The notes: a model not told the origin generated them from the letters alone. Positions 1-15,741 are shown, counted from the first letter of the stretch. The stretch is DNA of 64,000 nt from Neocallimastix lanati (nom. inval.) (GCA_016946835.1 JACVTC010000038.1:1206001-1270000), one strand, 5' to 3'. Numbers and translations: made by a program.

Positions 1-498
1 CATTTATAAGTACATCATTTTTTTTTACAATATATTTTATAATTATTTATATTTAAAAAATGAAATAAATATAACATATTTAAATTTTTTATTATTTGAT
101 TTTACTTTTATTTTAATAAATTTTTATATAAATTTTAATATAATTATTTACTATTGAATAATCAATATATATTTTTATATAATATTGTAAAATGTTTATA
201 TATTTATATATATATTGTAATATAATTCTTATGTTTTGTTATTTTCACATTAATATATATTTTATAATTATTTTTTTTTTATTTTTTGAATAAATTTTTT
301 GTTTTTAATAAATTTTACAAATATTTTTTATACTTTACAATTTCTTTTTTCATTTGTATATTAATTTTATATTTCATTATTTTTTATTGTTATATATATA
401 CTAATAATTTTTAATCATTAATATATACAATTAATATTTTTAATTCTTTGAAAAAAAAAAACTATTTATTAATTCTATTTGATTATATATTAGATAAT
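1..498. other. AT-rich intergenic sequence
   Basis: Almost pure A/T sequence downstream of the minus-strand PL4 gene. I see no gene or conserved motif. Similarity to the 3' flank of the second PL4 copy stops a few bases after the stop codon. Confidence 0.6.
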
Positions 499-2703
499 TT
501 AAAGTCCAGGAGTTTCAAGACGAATATGATCATACATAATACCATCAAATTGATAATTATTAGTATATCCTCCTGTCTTTCGGGCATGTAAAGTAATCTT
601 ATTTTCTCCAATCTTGAAATCATTCGGTCCAAATTTAAATTCTAATTCACGATAGAATCCTCGAATACCATCACGACGAACACAAGCATCATCTTTAAAG
701 TCGGCAACTTCGGCTGAATTCTTTCCTCCATTGATAGAGACAGAAAGTGCAGTAGAAGAATTAGCTGCAACTGAAACTCGTAATACTGATGTACCGGTGG
801 GCTTCTTTCTCAAATTGAAGTAAATATTCCATGGAATAGATTGATATTTACCATCTCTTCCTGGAACTGAAACATGACAATAATTCCAATCTCTAGCATA
901 ATTAGATTTTCCAATATAATAATTAACACCATTTGGAAATTCTTTTGGGAATTTGTATGGAAGTCCCCATTGATTGAAATGATCTCCATGTTTGAATTCT
1001 TTAGCGGTACGATCTGGAATTCCAATTTCCCATGCAATTGGTCCAACTCTCTTTTCTGTGAAAACAATTTCTCCAAGATTCGTAGTTCTACCGGCTGTGA
1101 CCGTAATGGTTTTATTCAATATAAATTCACCAACCACTCCTTTAGACCATGCACGTAATTGATATGTACCTGGAATAACATTGCTAATTGAGAAATTTGG
1201 ACTAACACCTGAAATACTATGAGTCCTGAAAGAATAATGACGCCATTGTTGATTAGGAATGGATTCTCTGTTAGATTCTGGTTGAACTAATGTAACTACA
1301 GCATCTTCTAATCTGAATGCAGAACTATTTAATGGATTCTTAATTGTCAATTTACCTGTAACACTTCCACGCTGTTTAACATATCCTGATTGAGAAACGA
1401 ATGAATATGGCCATTTCGCTTTTTCAACTTTAGCTACTGCTTTAGCATCTCTCCATGAAGCTTGAGGAGAACCTGCCTTATTCAAATAAATTAAATATGG
1501 ACCATAAACTTTGGACCAATTTTCACCTCTCTTTGGATATTCATCTCCTGCACCATAATGAGAACCTGCCATATACATAATTTGTAAAGAATCATTTTCA
1601 CCTTGATGACAAGCAAGATCACGATTATAAGCACCACCATTTTTCCATTCCATTGATGGAGTCACAAACCAACAACCTAAACCATTTTTGGTGGCAAAAC
1701 CATGAACATCATGTTTTAATGCATCAATGGACCAATCATATTTGTGGATGACTTCACCTGTCTTCACTTTACAAGCTTCTTTTGGACCCATCACTTGACA
1801 ATTTTTTTGTTGTTCAGCAGTTGGTAAATAACGACCAACATCATCTTCAACTTGTAACCAACTGAATGGATTACTTTTTAATCTTAAATTAAACGAATTT
1901 CACTGAATTGAGTATCAGGATAATTAGCTTTGTGATCAAGTTTCAAAGAAAAATAGACACCTTTTGTATCATTAAGCATAGTATATCTAACTTCCCTATA
2001 AATATATATATGTATTATTATAATTATTATTATAATGGTTATTTTTTTAAAAATGAAAAATTTATAATTTTAATTAATAATTTTAAAAATATCATTTTTT
2101 AATATTAATTAGATTTTATATATTATATAATTTTTTTTAATATAGACTTACCAATCCATATTTAATACATTATCAGTGAAAGCAATTTCAACATGATCAT
2201 TTGTATTCTTAATTATAGTACTTCTTTTTGCATGAACTTTTAATATATTTTAATAAAAAAAATATTAATAAAAATTAATAAATATTAATAAAATTTTTAA
2301 ATAATAATCTATATAAATAAAAGTCAACAAAAAATTTTTTTTTTATAAAATCAATATTTACAGCCAGCTTTTGAACCATTAGCATCAATATAAGATCTAT
2401 TTAAAAATTCTTGATTGTCACCAGCAATCTTTAATGAAGTAATATAACCATCTTTCTTAGAAATAACAACTGTAGCATAGCTATTTAATATAAGTTAATA
2501 ATAATTATTAAAAAAATAATTTTATTAATATTAATTTTAATTCTGTTTTATATAAATATATATACTTTTAATTTATATAAATAAAGTTAAGTATGTATTT
2601 ACTTATTCTTTAAAATATATGAATTATTGTTTTGTGTCAAACTGACAGCAGAAACAATAGAAGCTAAGATGGTTATTAATATACTAATAAATAAAATTTT
2701 CAT
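499..2703 (-). pseudogene. PL4 rhamnogalacturonan lyase, frameshifted copy
   Basis: Minus-strand copy of the PL4 gene at 5257-7623, with the same four-exon structure: exons 2703-2603, 2480-2362, 2236-2152 and 1995-499, with GT..AG introns in the same phases. Exon lengths are 101, 119, 85 and 1497 nt; the last is one base shorter than in the sister copy. The missing base lies in the A run at 1886-1888 and puts a stop at 1886-1884, so the predicted product is about 138 aa instead of 600. The start at 2703 gives a signal peptide (about 19 aa). Beyond the lesion the frame is open for 431 codons and differs from the sister copy at about ten residues, so it is a very young pseudogene, or an assembly error in a homopolymer. 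An internal GTG/ATG restart would lack the signal peptide and most of the N-terminal catalytic domain. Confidence 0.8.
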
Positions 2704-2793
2704 TTTTTTTTATAAATAATAGTAAATTAATATAATACAAATATTTATATATATTAATATTTTTGAATCTTTGAAATCAAATGAAAAATGCTC

Positions 2794-2802
2794 TTATTTA
2801 TA
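2794..2802 (-). promoter_or_regulatory. TATA box of the left PL4 copy
   Basis: TATAAATAA on the minus strand, about 90-100 bases before the ATG at 2703. The sister gene has a TATAAATA at a matching distance, which supports a real core promoter element. Confidence 0.5.
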
Positions 2803-5153
2803 CTTTTTTTTTTTTTTTTTTTTTTTTAATCATTAATGGTTTTTAAATATATAAATATGATTTTTGTTTTTCTTAATTGTATAAATTATTACTTTAACAA
2901 ATAATTAAATTAATTATGAAAAATAATTAATATTAAATTTTGTTTAATAATTTATTTTTTTTTTTTATATTAATATTATTATAATTTATAATTATTTCAA
3001 TTTGTAATAATAAATTATAATTATATAAAATATACATTATTTTAATCTAAACTTAACTAATTATAATTAGTTTTTTATAATAATATAATAATTAATTTTA
3101 ATAATTAAAATTTATTAAATTTTTTTAAGATTTTATGCGGTTTGTAATAAATATGCATACTATGTCATATTTTATTTTTATGTCATTAATATTGCTATAA
3201 AATTAATGAAAAGAATTTTATTTTTATTTTATTTAATAATATGAATTAAACTTTTATAAATATTTTTATTCAAAATATTAAAATATATAAATAATGGGAA
3301 TTTTATTTAAAAAAAATAATTTAGATATTTTTATTCGTAATAATTTAAATTTATATTAACGGAAAATAAATATATTAAATCAAACTATCTTTCAAATTTT
3401 ATAACTTAACAAAAATTAATTTGTTATAGGAAAATAATTTTATTAAATTATTATTAATATGTATTAAAATATGTCTTACAAATATAATTTAATTAAAATA
3501 CGAATTATTTGTTTCAAAAACATATATATAACTAAAAATAAATTTTAATTAATAATATAAATAATAAAATTACTTTATATTATATTTTTTTTTCACATTT
3601 TAAATATATTCTTTTTTTATACATATTTGTTTTTAATATTTAATTTTAATAACTAAAAATATATTATTTATTAAAAATAAATTATAATATTTCTTTTTTT
3701 TTTTATTTTTATAAAATATTTTAGCAGGTTTTTTAAGAAAGAAATACATATTGAAGTTACAAAAAAATTAATTAAATTTTACTAAAATAAATAAATAACG
3801 TTTAATTGTTTTTATTTTATTATTTAATTTTTTTTATATAATAAAATATTCTTTTAAACTTTTTAAAAAATTATAATTACAAAATTTGAAAAAAAAAAAT
3901 TTTTTTATTTAAATATTTATATTTAACAGTCATAAATAATTCATATATGATTTTATTTTAATTTTTAAAAATTTTTACATGTTTTTCCCAGTTTTGCGAA
4001 GTATATACTTGTTTTTAGTATTATAAATGAGGAATTAGGAATTTATTTTTTATCAATAATTCAATCAAATATATTAATTATTAAAATAAATAAACCAATT
4101 AAAACTATATTAAAATAAAAAAAATATAATTGAATTTTTTTTTTATTGCTTAACAAATTATATTTTAGGAAAATATAAATACTAAAATTAAATAATGTGA
4201 ATTATGAAATATATAAAAAATAACTTATTTTTAAATGTTCAAAAAGAAAATTATATTTTATTTAATGATATAATTTAAATTAAATGAATTTTGTTATATA
4301 TATATTTTCTATTAAATGTTTAAAAAAATTATATTTTATTCAATGATATATTTACATTAAAATTTATCATACTTTAAATAAATAAATTTTGTAATATATA
4401 TAATTCTATTAATTATAAATATTAAGTTATTAAATAAAATAGTTTTTATTTTGTTGGTTCATTTTCATCAATATGATCATTAATAAAAATGAAGTAGTAA
4501 TTTTATTATTTTTTTTTAATTCGTATTATGAAATAAAATTTAAATATTAATTATAATATAGAAATATTTGAATTAGTAGGAAAAAATGTATTGTAGATTT
4601 TTGGTTTTATAAATTCTTTATTTTTCATTAATATATATTATTTTAAATAGTTTTAAATTTCTAAAATTTATCATATAATAAAAGTATTTTTTTTTTAATA
4701 AATTTGACATAACTAAAAATATTATTTTATATTTTATATTATAAAGTTTATTATGAAACTCATAAATTTAAATTTTAAAAGATAAAATTTATAATTCTTA
4801 TTTGGAATAATAATAATAATTTTAATAATGATTAATTAAAGATGGTTTATATAAATAATAAATAAATGTTGAAAAATAAATTATTAAATAAAAAGTATAA
4901 AAAATAATGAAAAATAAAATAAAAAATAAAAATAAAAAATAAATTAAATAATACATTTTAAATTATAAAAAAAAAGTTAAAAATAATTGGTAAAAAAAAT
5001 ATTTTAGTATATGGAAGTATGAATAAATATTTATATTAATAATTTAATTTTTATTTATTTTTGTAAAATAAATATTATTTATAAAATTTATATAATAGAA
5101 ATAGAATTTTAGCTTTCATAAAATTTAATATTTATTTAGTAAAACGAAAAAAG

Positions 5154-5161
5154 TATAAATA
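5154..5161 (+). promoter_or_regulatory. TATA box of the right PL4 copy
   Basis: TATAAATA about 100 bases before the ATG at 5257, preceded by an AAAAAG stretch as in the sister copy. Position and sequence are conserved while the surrounding spacer has diverged. Confidence 0.5.
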
Positions 5162-5256
5162 TAATTTTTCAATTTATTTTTTTAAATTCATAAATTTGTA
5201 TATATATTAATATTTTTAAAATATTGACTTTTATTAAATTATAAAATTAAAAAAAA

Positions 5257-5389
5257 ATGAAAGTTTTAATTTTTGGTATTTTAATTTCTTTCCTAATTTC
5301 TATTGTTTCTGCTGTCAGTTTGACACAAAACAATAATTCATACACTTTAAAGAATAAGTAAATATTTAATTAACTCTAATCATACTAAA

Positions 5390-5431
<42 letters not shown>

Positions 5432-6091
5432 TTTATATTATATTTTTTAATAGACATAAAAATATTTTTAAAATTAATATTAATAATTTTTTTATTAATA
5501 TATAAAAAATATAATTAATTTTAATATTAATAATAAAATTTTTAATAATTATTATTAAATATATCTATATTAAATAGTTATGCTACAGTTGTTATTTCTA
5601 AGAAAGATGGTTATATTACTTCATTAAAGATTGCTGGTGACAATCAAGAATTTTTAAATAGATCTTATATTGATGCTAATGGTTCAAAAGCTGGCTGTAA
5701 ATATTTATTTTATATAAAATTAACTTCTTTTTTTTTAGATTTTATATTTATAAGGATAATTATTTAAAAAAATTTTAAATATTTATTAATATTTATTAAT
5801 ACTTATTAATAATTAAATTTTTATTAATATTTTTTATTAAAATATATTTAAAGTTCATGCAAAAAGAAGTACTATAATTAAGAATACAAATGATCATGTT
5901 GAAATTGCTTTCACTGATAATGTATTAAATATGGATTGGTAAGTTTATATTAAAAAAAAATATATAAAAAAAAATTATTTAATTAATAAAGTCTAATTAA
6001 TATTAAAAAAATGATATTTTTAAAATTTTAAATTAAAATTGTAAATTATTCATTTTTAAATAAATAACCATTATAATATAAATTTAATAAT

Positions 6092-6127
<36 letters not shown>

Positions 6128-7623
6128 AAGTTAGATATACTATGCTTAATGATACAAAGGGTATCTATTTTTCTTTAAAACTTGATCACAAGTCTAATTA
6201 TCCTGATACTCAATTCAGTGAAATTCGTTTAATTTTAAGATTAAAAAGTAATCCATTTAGTTGGTTACAAGTTGAAGATGATGTTGGTCGTTATTTACCA
6301 ACCGCTGAACAACAAAAGAATTGTCAAGTGATGGGTCCAAAAGAAGCTTGTAAAGTGAAGACAGGTGAAGTCATTCATAAATATGATTGGTCCATTGATG
6401 CATTAAAACATGATGTTCATGGTTTTACCACCAAAAATGGTTTAGGTTGTTGGTTTGTGACTCCATCAATGGAATGGAAAAATGGAGGTGCTTATAATCG
6501 TGATCTTGCTTGTCATCAAGGTGAAAATGATTCTTTACAAATTATGTATATGGCAGGTTCTCATTATGGTGCAGGAGATGAATATCCAAAGAGAGGTGAA
6601 AATTGGTCCAAAGTTTATGGTCCATATTTAATTTATTTGAATAAGGCAGGTTCTCCTCAAGCTTCATGGAGAGATGCTAAAGCAGTAGCTAAAGTTGAAA
6701 AAGCGAAATGGCCATATTCATTCGTTTCTCAATCAGGATATGTGAAACAACGTGGAAGTGTTTCAGGTAAATTAACCATTAGGAATCCATTAAATAATTC
6801 TGCATTCAGATTAGAAGATGCTGTGGTAACATTAGTTCAACCAGAATCTAATAGAGAATCTATTCCTAATCAACAATGGCGTCATTATTCTTTCTGGACT
6901 CATAGTATTTCAGGTATTAGTCCAAATTTCTCTATTAACAATGTTATTCCAGGTACATATCAATTACGTGCATGGTCTAAAGGAGTGGTTGGTGAATTTA
7001 TATTGAATAAAACCATTACGGTCACAGCCGGTAGAACTACGAATCTTGGAGAAACTGTTTTCACAGAAAAGAGAGTTGGACCAATTGCATGGGAAATTGG
7101 AATTCCAGATCGTACCGCTAAAGAATTCAAACATGGAGATCATTTCAATCAATGGGGACTTCCATACAAATTCCCAAAAGAATTTCCAAATGGTGTTAAT
7201 TATTATATTGGAAAATCTAATTATGCTAGAGATTGGAATTATTGTCATGTTTCAGTTCCAGGAAGAGATGGCAAATATCAGTCTATTCCATGGAATATTT
7301 ACTTCAATTTGAGAAAGAAACCCACAGGTACATCAGTATTACGAGTTTCAGTTGCAGCTAATTCTTCTACTGCACTTTCAGTCTCTATCAATGGAGGAAA
7401 GAATACAGCCGAAGTTGCCGACTTTAAAGATGATGCCTGTGTTCGTCGTGATGGTATTCGAGGATTCTATCGTGAATTAGAGTTCAAATTTGGACCGAAT
7501 GATTTCAAAGTTGGAGAAAATAAGATTACTTTACATGCCCGAAAAACAGGAGGATACACTAATAATTATCAATTTGATGGTATCATGTATGATCATATTC
7601 GTCTTGAAACTCCTGGACTTTAA
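5257..7623 (+). CDS. Secreted PL4 rhamnogalacturonan lyase (intact copy)
   Basis: Predicted 600-aa secreted lyase that beta-eliminates the rhamnose-galacturonate backbone of rhamnogalacturonan I in pectin. Exons are 5257-5357, 5578-5696, 5854-5938 and 6126-7623; all introns are GT..AG and the joined frame is open (1803 nt). Residues 1-19 form a signal peptide ending at SAVS. The N-terminal beta-domain holds GFHAKRS, matching the family's substrate-binding HGKRS region, then GSHYGAGDEY and a GPYLIYLN segment like plant and bacterial members. Next come an FnIII-like domain and a C-terminal CBM-like jelly roll; IAWEIGIPDRTAKEF is a family hallmark. The catalytic Lys/His pair should lie in the N-terminal domain, but I assign no exact positions. 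There is no dockerin, so it is probably a free enzyme. Introns 1 and 3 contain (AT)n tracts. Family assignment is firm; specificity is inferred. Confidence 0.88.
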
Positions 7624-10267
7624 ATTATCAAATCTTTTTTAACCGTTGAACTAAATAAATGTGAAAAATTCTTTTTATAAATTCATTTTTTTAAAGAATT
7701 TTTATTATAATTTGTAAATATTTTTTTGATAATTCAAAATATATATAAAAGTAAATGTACTTTTTAAAATAAATATTAGTGTATACAAGCTATTCGAATA
7801 AATGTAAAAATTAAAAAAAAAAAAAAAAAAAAAAAATATTATAAATATATGTTATAAAAATTATAATTATTACGTATTTATAAAAATTGTTATTAATCCA
7901 CAATAATGAAAATTTAACATACTTATTTTTAAAGATATAAACGATAAATTTTTTTTCTTATATTTTACAATTTACATAATTTAAAATAATTTTTATATTT
8001 CCAATTAAAAATAAAGTATAAAATATAAAAATTTTGTATAAATTTAAATTTAATAATAAAAAAATAAAAATAAAGTTAAAACCAAAAATATGAATAATTT
8101 AAAAATATAATACATATATTAAATTAAATACAAAAATATGAATAATTTAAAAATAATATATAGATAAAATTGATTAAAAAAAATTAATAATAATAAAAAG
8201 TGAAAAAGAAAAATATGAAAATATGAAAATAAAAAATAAAATAATGAAAAAATGAAAAAATGAAAACTAAAAAAAAATTAAAAGGAGATTTAATAAATAA
8301 AAATATTAATAGTATAGATATTAAAAATAAAGGTATTTATAACAATTCATACTATAATGACATAGAGTCAGATTTTGATATAATTAATTTTATACACATT
8401 TTCATAAACTATATCTTGATATTAATTATTTTATTAATTACTTTCAATAAGAGACAAAGAAAAAAAAAAATACTAAAAAAAAAAAAAAAATATTAAAATA
8501 TTAAAATAAGAAATACTCGGTTATTAATAAAAAATTTAATAAAGTAATGCATAAATTGTCAAAAAAAAATTGAAAAATAAAAAAATAAAACGTATTTTAA
8601 ATAATCATTTAAATTAAGAAAAATCAAAATAAATATGTTTCAAAATAATTATTGTTAAAGCTTTTTTATTTATTTATTTATTTATTTATTTTTAATAATT
8701 TTAATTTTATTTTTATTTAATTTTTATTTAAATCTTTTTTTTTTTTTTAAAAAAAAAAAAATAATTTAATTAATTATAAAGAATTAAAAAAAAATAACAA
8801 TTGTGACATAAATTCATTCATTATTTTCATTTATTTATAATTATTTAATTATTTAACTATTTAATTATTTGATTAGTTATTATTTAATTATTTATGAATA
8901 TTTATTATTTTTTTATAAATTTAAACATAAAAATTGTGACAGAAGTTTATTCATTATTTTATTCATTATTAATTATTTATTATAAATTATTTATTATAAA
9001 TTATTTATTATTTATTTATATCTATATATTTATTATTTATTATTAATTAATTATTATTTATATATATTTACTCATTTATTATTAATTTTTTATTTATTTA
9101 TATTTATTATAATTTCTTATTTATTTATATATTATTAATCAAATATTATTAATTATTTATATTTATTTAAAATCTTTTATTTTCTTAGTTATTTGATAAA
9201 AATATTTACTTATTTTAATAAATTAAATTAAAATATACATTAGTGCTTTATAAACACAAGAAATTTAATACTATATATATTATTATATAGAAAAAAAGAA
9301 GAGTTTAAATAATAATAAAATTTTATTCTTTATACTATTAATAATATTATTATAATTAATATTTTGATAACTCTTATTAATTACTATATACTTTACCATA
9401 TTAAATAATAATAAGAGTTTCCAAGATATTAAATTTAATATTATTATTAATTTTATTATTATTATTATTATTAATTATTTATTATTTATTATTTATTATT
9501 AATTATTTATTATTATTAATTATTTATTATTTATTATTATTATTTATTATTATTTATTATTACTGTTTGGTATATAGTAATTAAAAATAAAAAATAGTAA
9601 GTAAATAACAAGTATATAGTAATTAATATTAATTATTATTAATGAATTTTACTAATATTTTTTACTGTTTTTTATTATTTTATACTAGTTTTAATTATTG
9701 ATTATTTTATTATATATATATTTAATTATTTACAAATATTTAATTATATTTATAAATTTTGAATTTAAAATTAGTTATAAATAATAATATATTATTAAAA
9801 TTTATTACTACACAATTTTTTTTATTTATATTGATATAAACAAAACGAAATTAATTTTTTATTAATATGGATTCTAAATATATAAATTTAATTTAATTAT
9901 TAATAATTATAATATTTACTACTTTTTTTTTTTCGATATAATATAAATACCAAAGTATTCCTTCAAAAAAAAAAAAATAAATATATATTAAACTTATTGT
10001 ATAAAAATAATTAAAATATACATTACAAATATTTACAAATATAAAACAATTATATTGTAAATATAAAATATATATATTATTATAATACAACAAAATAAAA
10101 TAATATATATATTTTACTTAATACTTTTTTCTTTAATAAGATTTATTTGTAAAAATATAATTTTTCTTCGAATAATATTATTTGAAAAAACTAACATATA
10201 AACAATAATAAAGAAAAAAATTGTATATCATAAAATTTTTTTATTATTATATTATTTAAATATTTAA

Positions 10268-10301
<34 letters not shown>

Positions 10302-10314
10302 AAAAAATTAAAAG
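7624..10314. other. AT-rich intergenic sequence
   Basis: About 2.7 kb of low-complexity DNA. It holds A- and T-runs (for example near 7815-7836), (TTTA)n near 8667-8690, and a long ATT/ATTT-rich stretch at about 8830-9560. Short ORFs here (for example 8260-8496) are K/N/I-rich and look like base composition. An (AT)n run at about 10270-10297 lies just upstream of the next gene. No gene seen. Confidence 0.55.
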
Positions 10315-11673
10315 ATGAAATTTCAATCCATTTTATTAGTAGCTGCTTCAGCTGCTTTTGCTTACGCTAATTCTTTAGAAGTTTCAGATGTTGAAGAAGA
10401 TTTTGTTCCTGAATTTGTTGATACTGGTATTAGTTCTGAACCAGAAAGCATTGATAACCCATCTAATCCTATTGAAACAGAAATTGATTCCAGTAATCCA
10501 TCCAACATCCCATCCAACATCCCTTCTTGCATACCATCAAACAATCCAATCAACAATCCATGTGATAACTCATCAAATAATCCATACAACAATCCATGTA
10601 ATATCCCATCTAACATTCCAAGTACCAGTTTACCAGAATGTATTCCAGCCAATAGTAATATCGATTCTGTTGACACCATTCCAAATAATAATGATACCTT
10701 TGATACTCCAGAATTAATTGATAATGATATAGGCTCTGAACCAGAAGACAATGGTAATGTTGCCTCTGTTGACACCGTTCCAGATAACACTGATGCTTTT
10801 AAAACTCCATATAATGATGATACGTTTGATACTCCAGATAATGCTAATACTTTTGATATACCAGAATTAATTGATATTGATATAGGCTCTGAACCAGAAG
10901 ACAATGGTAATGCTGCTTCTGTTGACACCATTTCAGATAATACTGATGCTTTTAGCACTCCATATAATGCTAATACTTTTGATACTCCAGAAAAAATTGC
11001 AATCATTGAAAATCCAGTTGACAGTATTTCTGTTGATGACACTTCAATTATTGACAATACAAACCTATCAGATGAAACTATAAATGCTGGTGAAGCATCT
11101 GATGATTATGGAGATGACAGTGGTGTTAATGCTATTGATGCAGCTGATGTTGCTGCTGATAATATTGATGGTATTGATACAGCTGATGTTACATCTAATG
11201 ATATAGCTGGTATTAATGTTGATGATGTTGCTGATTTAAATAGTGTTAATTATGATGATATTCCTTATGATGCTGCAGATGAAGCTTCTGATGATTATGG
11301 AGATGATAGTGGTATTAATCCTATTGATACAATTGATGTTTCAGCTAATGATGTAGATGTAGATGTAGCTGATGTTAATGTTGGTGATGCTGATGATATA
11401 GCCGCTGGTGAAGGTTCTGATGATTATGGAGAAAATGAGCAAAACATTGATAGTACAAATGTTGAAAGTGAGAATGTCAATGATGTTAATTCAAATGACA
11501 TTAGTGGTGACGTCGTTGAACAATCTGATGCTGAAGAGGATGAATCTTTTTCTAATGCTGGTATTGCCGCTGGTATTGCCGGAGCTACTGTTCTTTCATC
11601 AGCTGGTATTTTCCTTTGGGTTAAGAGATCAAAGCGTTCTAAAATTGAAAATAATTCATTAACTATGGTTTGA
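10315..11673 (+). CDS. Acidic repeat-rich single-pass surface protein
   Basis: Intronless 452-aa protein with no recognised enzyme domain. Residues 1-18 form a signal peptide ending ASAAFAYANS. The ectodomain is low in complexity. First comes an Asn/Pro/Ser/Cys-rich stretch with IPSN and NNPCNIPS repeats (about 55-110). Then come longer repeats built on SEPEDNGN..SVDT and TFDTP, and finally Asp/Ala-rich repeats with three copies of a SDDYG core (ASDDYGDDSG twice, GSDDYGEN once). Residues 415-436 are one hydrophobic Gly/Ala/Ile helix, followed by the basic stop-transfer KRSKRSK and a 12-residue tail, giving a type I membrane topology. It is probably a cell-wall or plasma-membrane mucin-like protein; that role is inferred. 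Its repeats suggest a length that varies between strains. Confidence 0.75.
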   Translation: MKFQSILLVAASAAFAYANSLEVSDVEEDFVPEFVDTGISSEPESIDNPSNPIETEIDSSNPSNIPSNIPSCIPSNNPINNPCDNSSNNPYNNPCNIPSNIPSTSLPECIPANSNIDSVDTIPNNNDTFDTPELIDNDIGSEPEDNGNVASVDTVPDNTDAFKTPYNDDTFDTPDNANTFDIPELIDIDIGSEPEDNGNAASVDTISDNTDAFSTPYNANTFDTPEKIAIIENPVDSISVDDTSIIDNTNLSDETINAGEASDDYGDDSGVNAIDAADVAADNIDGIDTADVTSNDIAGINVDDVADLNSVNYDDIPYDAADEASDDYGDDSGINPIDTIDVSANDVDVDVADVNVGDADDIAAGEGSDDYGENEQNIDSTNVESENVNDVNSNDISGDVVEQSDAEEDESFSNAGIAAGIAGATVLSSAGIFLWVKRSKRSKIENNSLTMV

Positions 11674-14046
<2,373 letters not shown>

Positions 14047-14136
14047 TAAAGTATTTTAATATATATTACATAATTTATGATAATCTTGTTTATGAAGTAA
14101 GATAAAATTACATAATATAATTATCAAATATTAAAT
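14047..14136. repeat. 3' flank shared by the two duplicated GH11 genes
   Basis: This stretch after the 14.1 kb xylanase stop is nearly identical to 16747-16836, exactly 2700 bases away. Weaker similarity continues outward to about 13900/16600. It marks the downstream side of the segmental duplication. Confidence 0.8.
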
Positions 14137-15105
14137 TTATTGACATTGAGAATACCAATTATTCATTTTAACACATTTTCCTTGTTGGCAACATGTACTT
14201 CCATTAAAGCCATTACCACCACATTGAGCCCATCTAGCAGCACAATTACTATTGTTACTTGCAGAGGATGAATTATTATTGTTGTTATTGTTATTGTTGT
14301 TATTATTCCAAGAACTGTTGTTATTATTATTACTAGAATTGTTACTAGAATTGTTACTAGCATTGTTACTACTATTTCCAATATAAACTTTAGCATATGG
14401 GAAATCTGCAGTACCACTAGTTCCTGAACCATTACTACCTGCTTCTCCTAAAACTTTGGCTTCATGCATTTTACCTAATTTCATTCCAAGTTTTTCCCAT
14501 TGTTGGAAGTGAGCTGTAATATCAATAGTACCACAATCACGAGCTGTCTTACGAATACTGAAGAATTGTTTGAAGGTAGTATTACCATCAATGGATGGTC
14601 CAGTACGAGTGTTTTCATAAACAGTGTATTGAGCTCCATCAATGGTATAATCTCCATGCTTCTTATTACCAACCCAATCACCAGGACGGTATTGGCTAAG
14701 CCAGTTATCAACAATGTAATATTCAACAAGTGGATTTCTACTCCAACCATAAATACCAACATAGGAATAATCAACATTTGAAATATTTTGTTTGACAAGT
14801 TTAAAATCAGCATACATATGACCAATTTGAGAATGAGTTTTTGTACTATCAAAGGAGAGACCACTACGACATAAATAATCCTTAGCACTTTGGAAAGTAC
14901 AAGAGAAAGAACCATCGGAATAGAAAGTAGCACTGTTATTACCACTATCAGCCCACATTTCATAGCCGACGCTACCAATAGTTCCAACCTTGTTACTAGT
15001 TACTTTAGTACTTTGACCAGAGTGTCTGGCAGAACTACAGAAACTTTGAGCAAGAGTAGAAGTAGCTAAAGAGAAAACAACTGGAATAATTTTTGAGAAT
15101 TTCAT
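14137..15105 (-). CDS. GH11 endo-xylanase with C-terminal CBM1 (copy 1a)
   Basis: Intronless 322-aa secreted endo-1,4-beta-xylanase. The frame is open 33 bases further upstream, but the ATG at 15105 is chosen because it starts the signal peptide (1-19, [10 protein letters not shown].., cleaved before QSF) shared by the paralogues. The GH11 jelly roll spans about 20-245. The predicted nucleophile is Glu128 in [11 protein letters not shown] and the acid/base Glu221 in [11 protein letters not shown], with the thumb loop at GPSIDGN. An Asn/Ser linker (about 247-287) made of AAT/AAC/AGT codons leads to a CBM1 at 288-322 with [13 protein letters not shown] and a final WYSQC, which binds cellulose. 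It is a near-identical duplicate of the gene at 16837-17793, but its upstream region differs from the ATG on and lacks the TTTCACTGGTTGAAA motif and TATA box of its paralogues. No dockerin. Confidence 0.93.
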   Translation of the reverse strand: MKFSKIIPVVFSLATSTLAQSFCSSARHSGQSTKVTSNKVGTIGSVGYEMWADSGNNSATFYSDGSFSCTFQSAKDYLCRSGLSFDSTKTHSQIGHMYADFKLVKQNISNVDYSYVGIYGWSRNPLVEYYIVDNWLSQYRPGDWVGNKKHGDYTIDGAQYTVYENTRTGPSIDGNTTFKQFFSIRKTARDCGTIDITAHFQQWEKLGMKLGKMHEAKVLGEAGSNGSGTSGTADFPYAKVYIGNSSNNASNNSSNNSSNNNNNSSWNNNNNNNNNNNNSSSASNNSNCAARWAQCGGNGFNGSTCCQQGKCVKMNNWYSQCQ

Positions 15106-15707
15106 TTTTTTTTTCTTTTTACAATAAAAATTTAACAAAAAAAAATAATATAATTAAAATTTATTATACAATATATATATCAAAAATTATTTTTTAATCA
15201 ATAAAAAATTTTATTAATTCTATTTCTAATTCTAATATTATTTTACAAATACTTAATGATTAAATTTTACTAGAAATATTTGAATCTATTTATATTTTTT
15301 TAACATAAACAATATCCAATAATTAACAATAATTAATATATTAGTATAAAAGTATTTCAAAATAATACTATTTTCATAATTCATATTAAAAAATAAAATA
15401 AAAATAATCAAAAAATATTTAATAATTCATTACTCATATAAAATGTCAACTGTTTAAAATTATTTAAAATAACATGACAAAAAATTTTATTAAAAACTTT
15501 ATATGTAACCAATAAATTTTCTCCATATGAAGACATTATTATTTAATAACTATATAGATAAAAGCTTATTAAATATAATTTTATATTAATAATTTTCCAA
15601 TTTAATAAAATTTTATTAATGTATCCATTATTATTTAATATATATTATATAAAATATTTATATAATATTATTAATATAATAAAACAAAAATTTTTGTTCC
15701 ACAAAAT

Positions 15708-15741
<34 letters not shown>

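Larger units (their letters stand above)
2704..5256. other. Divergent spacer between the two PL4 genes
   Basis: About 2.55 kb of AT-rich sequence between the two divergently transcribed PL4 copies. It holds their promoters: TATA-like sites at 2794-2802 on minus and 5154-5161 on plus. I see no ORF or RNA gene. The two halves are not obvious mirror images beyond the promoter-proximal part. Confidence 0.6.

Noticed and set aside
8260-8496. 78-codon K/N/I-rich ORF with a hydrophobic stretch
   Set aside because: Composition matches the surrounding AT-rich DNA; no homologue or start context supports it.
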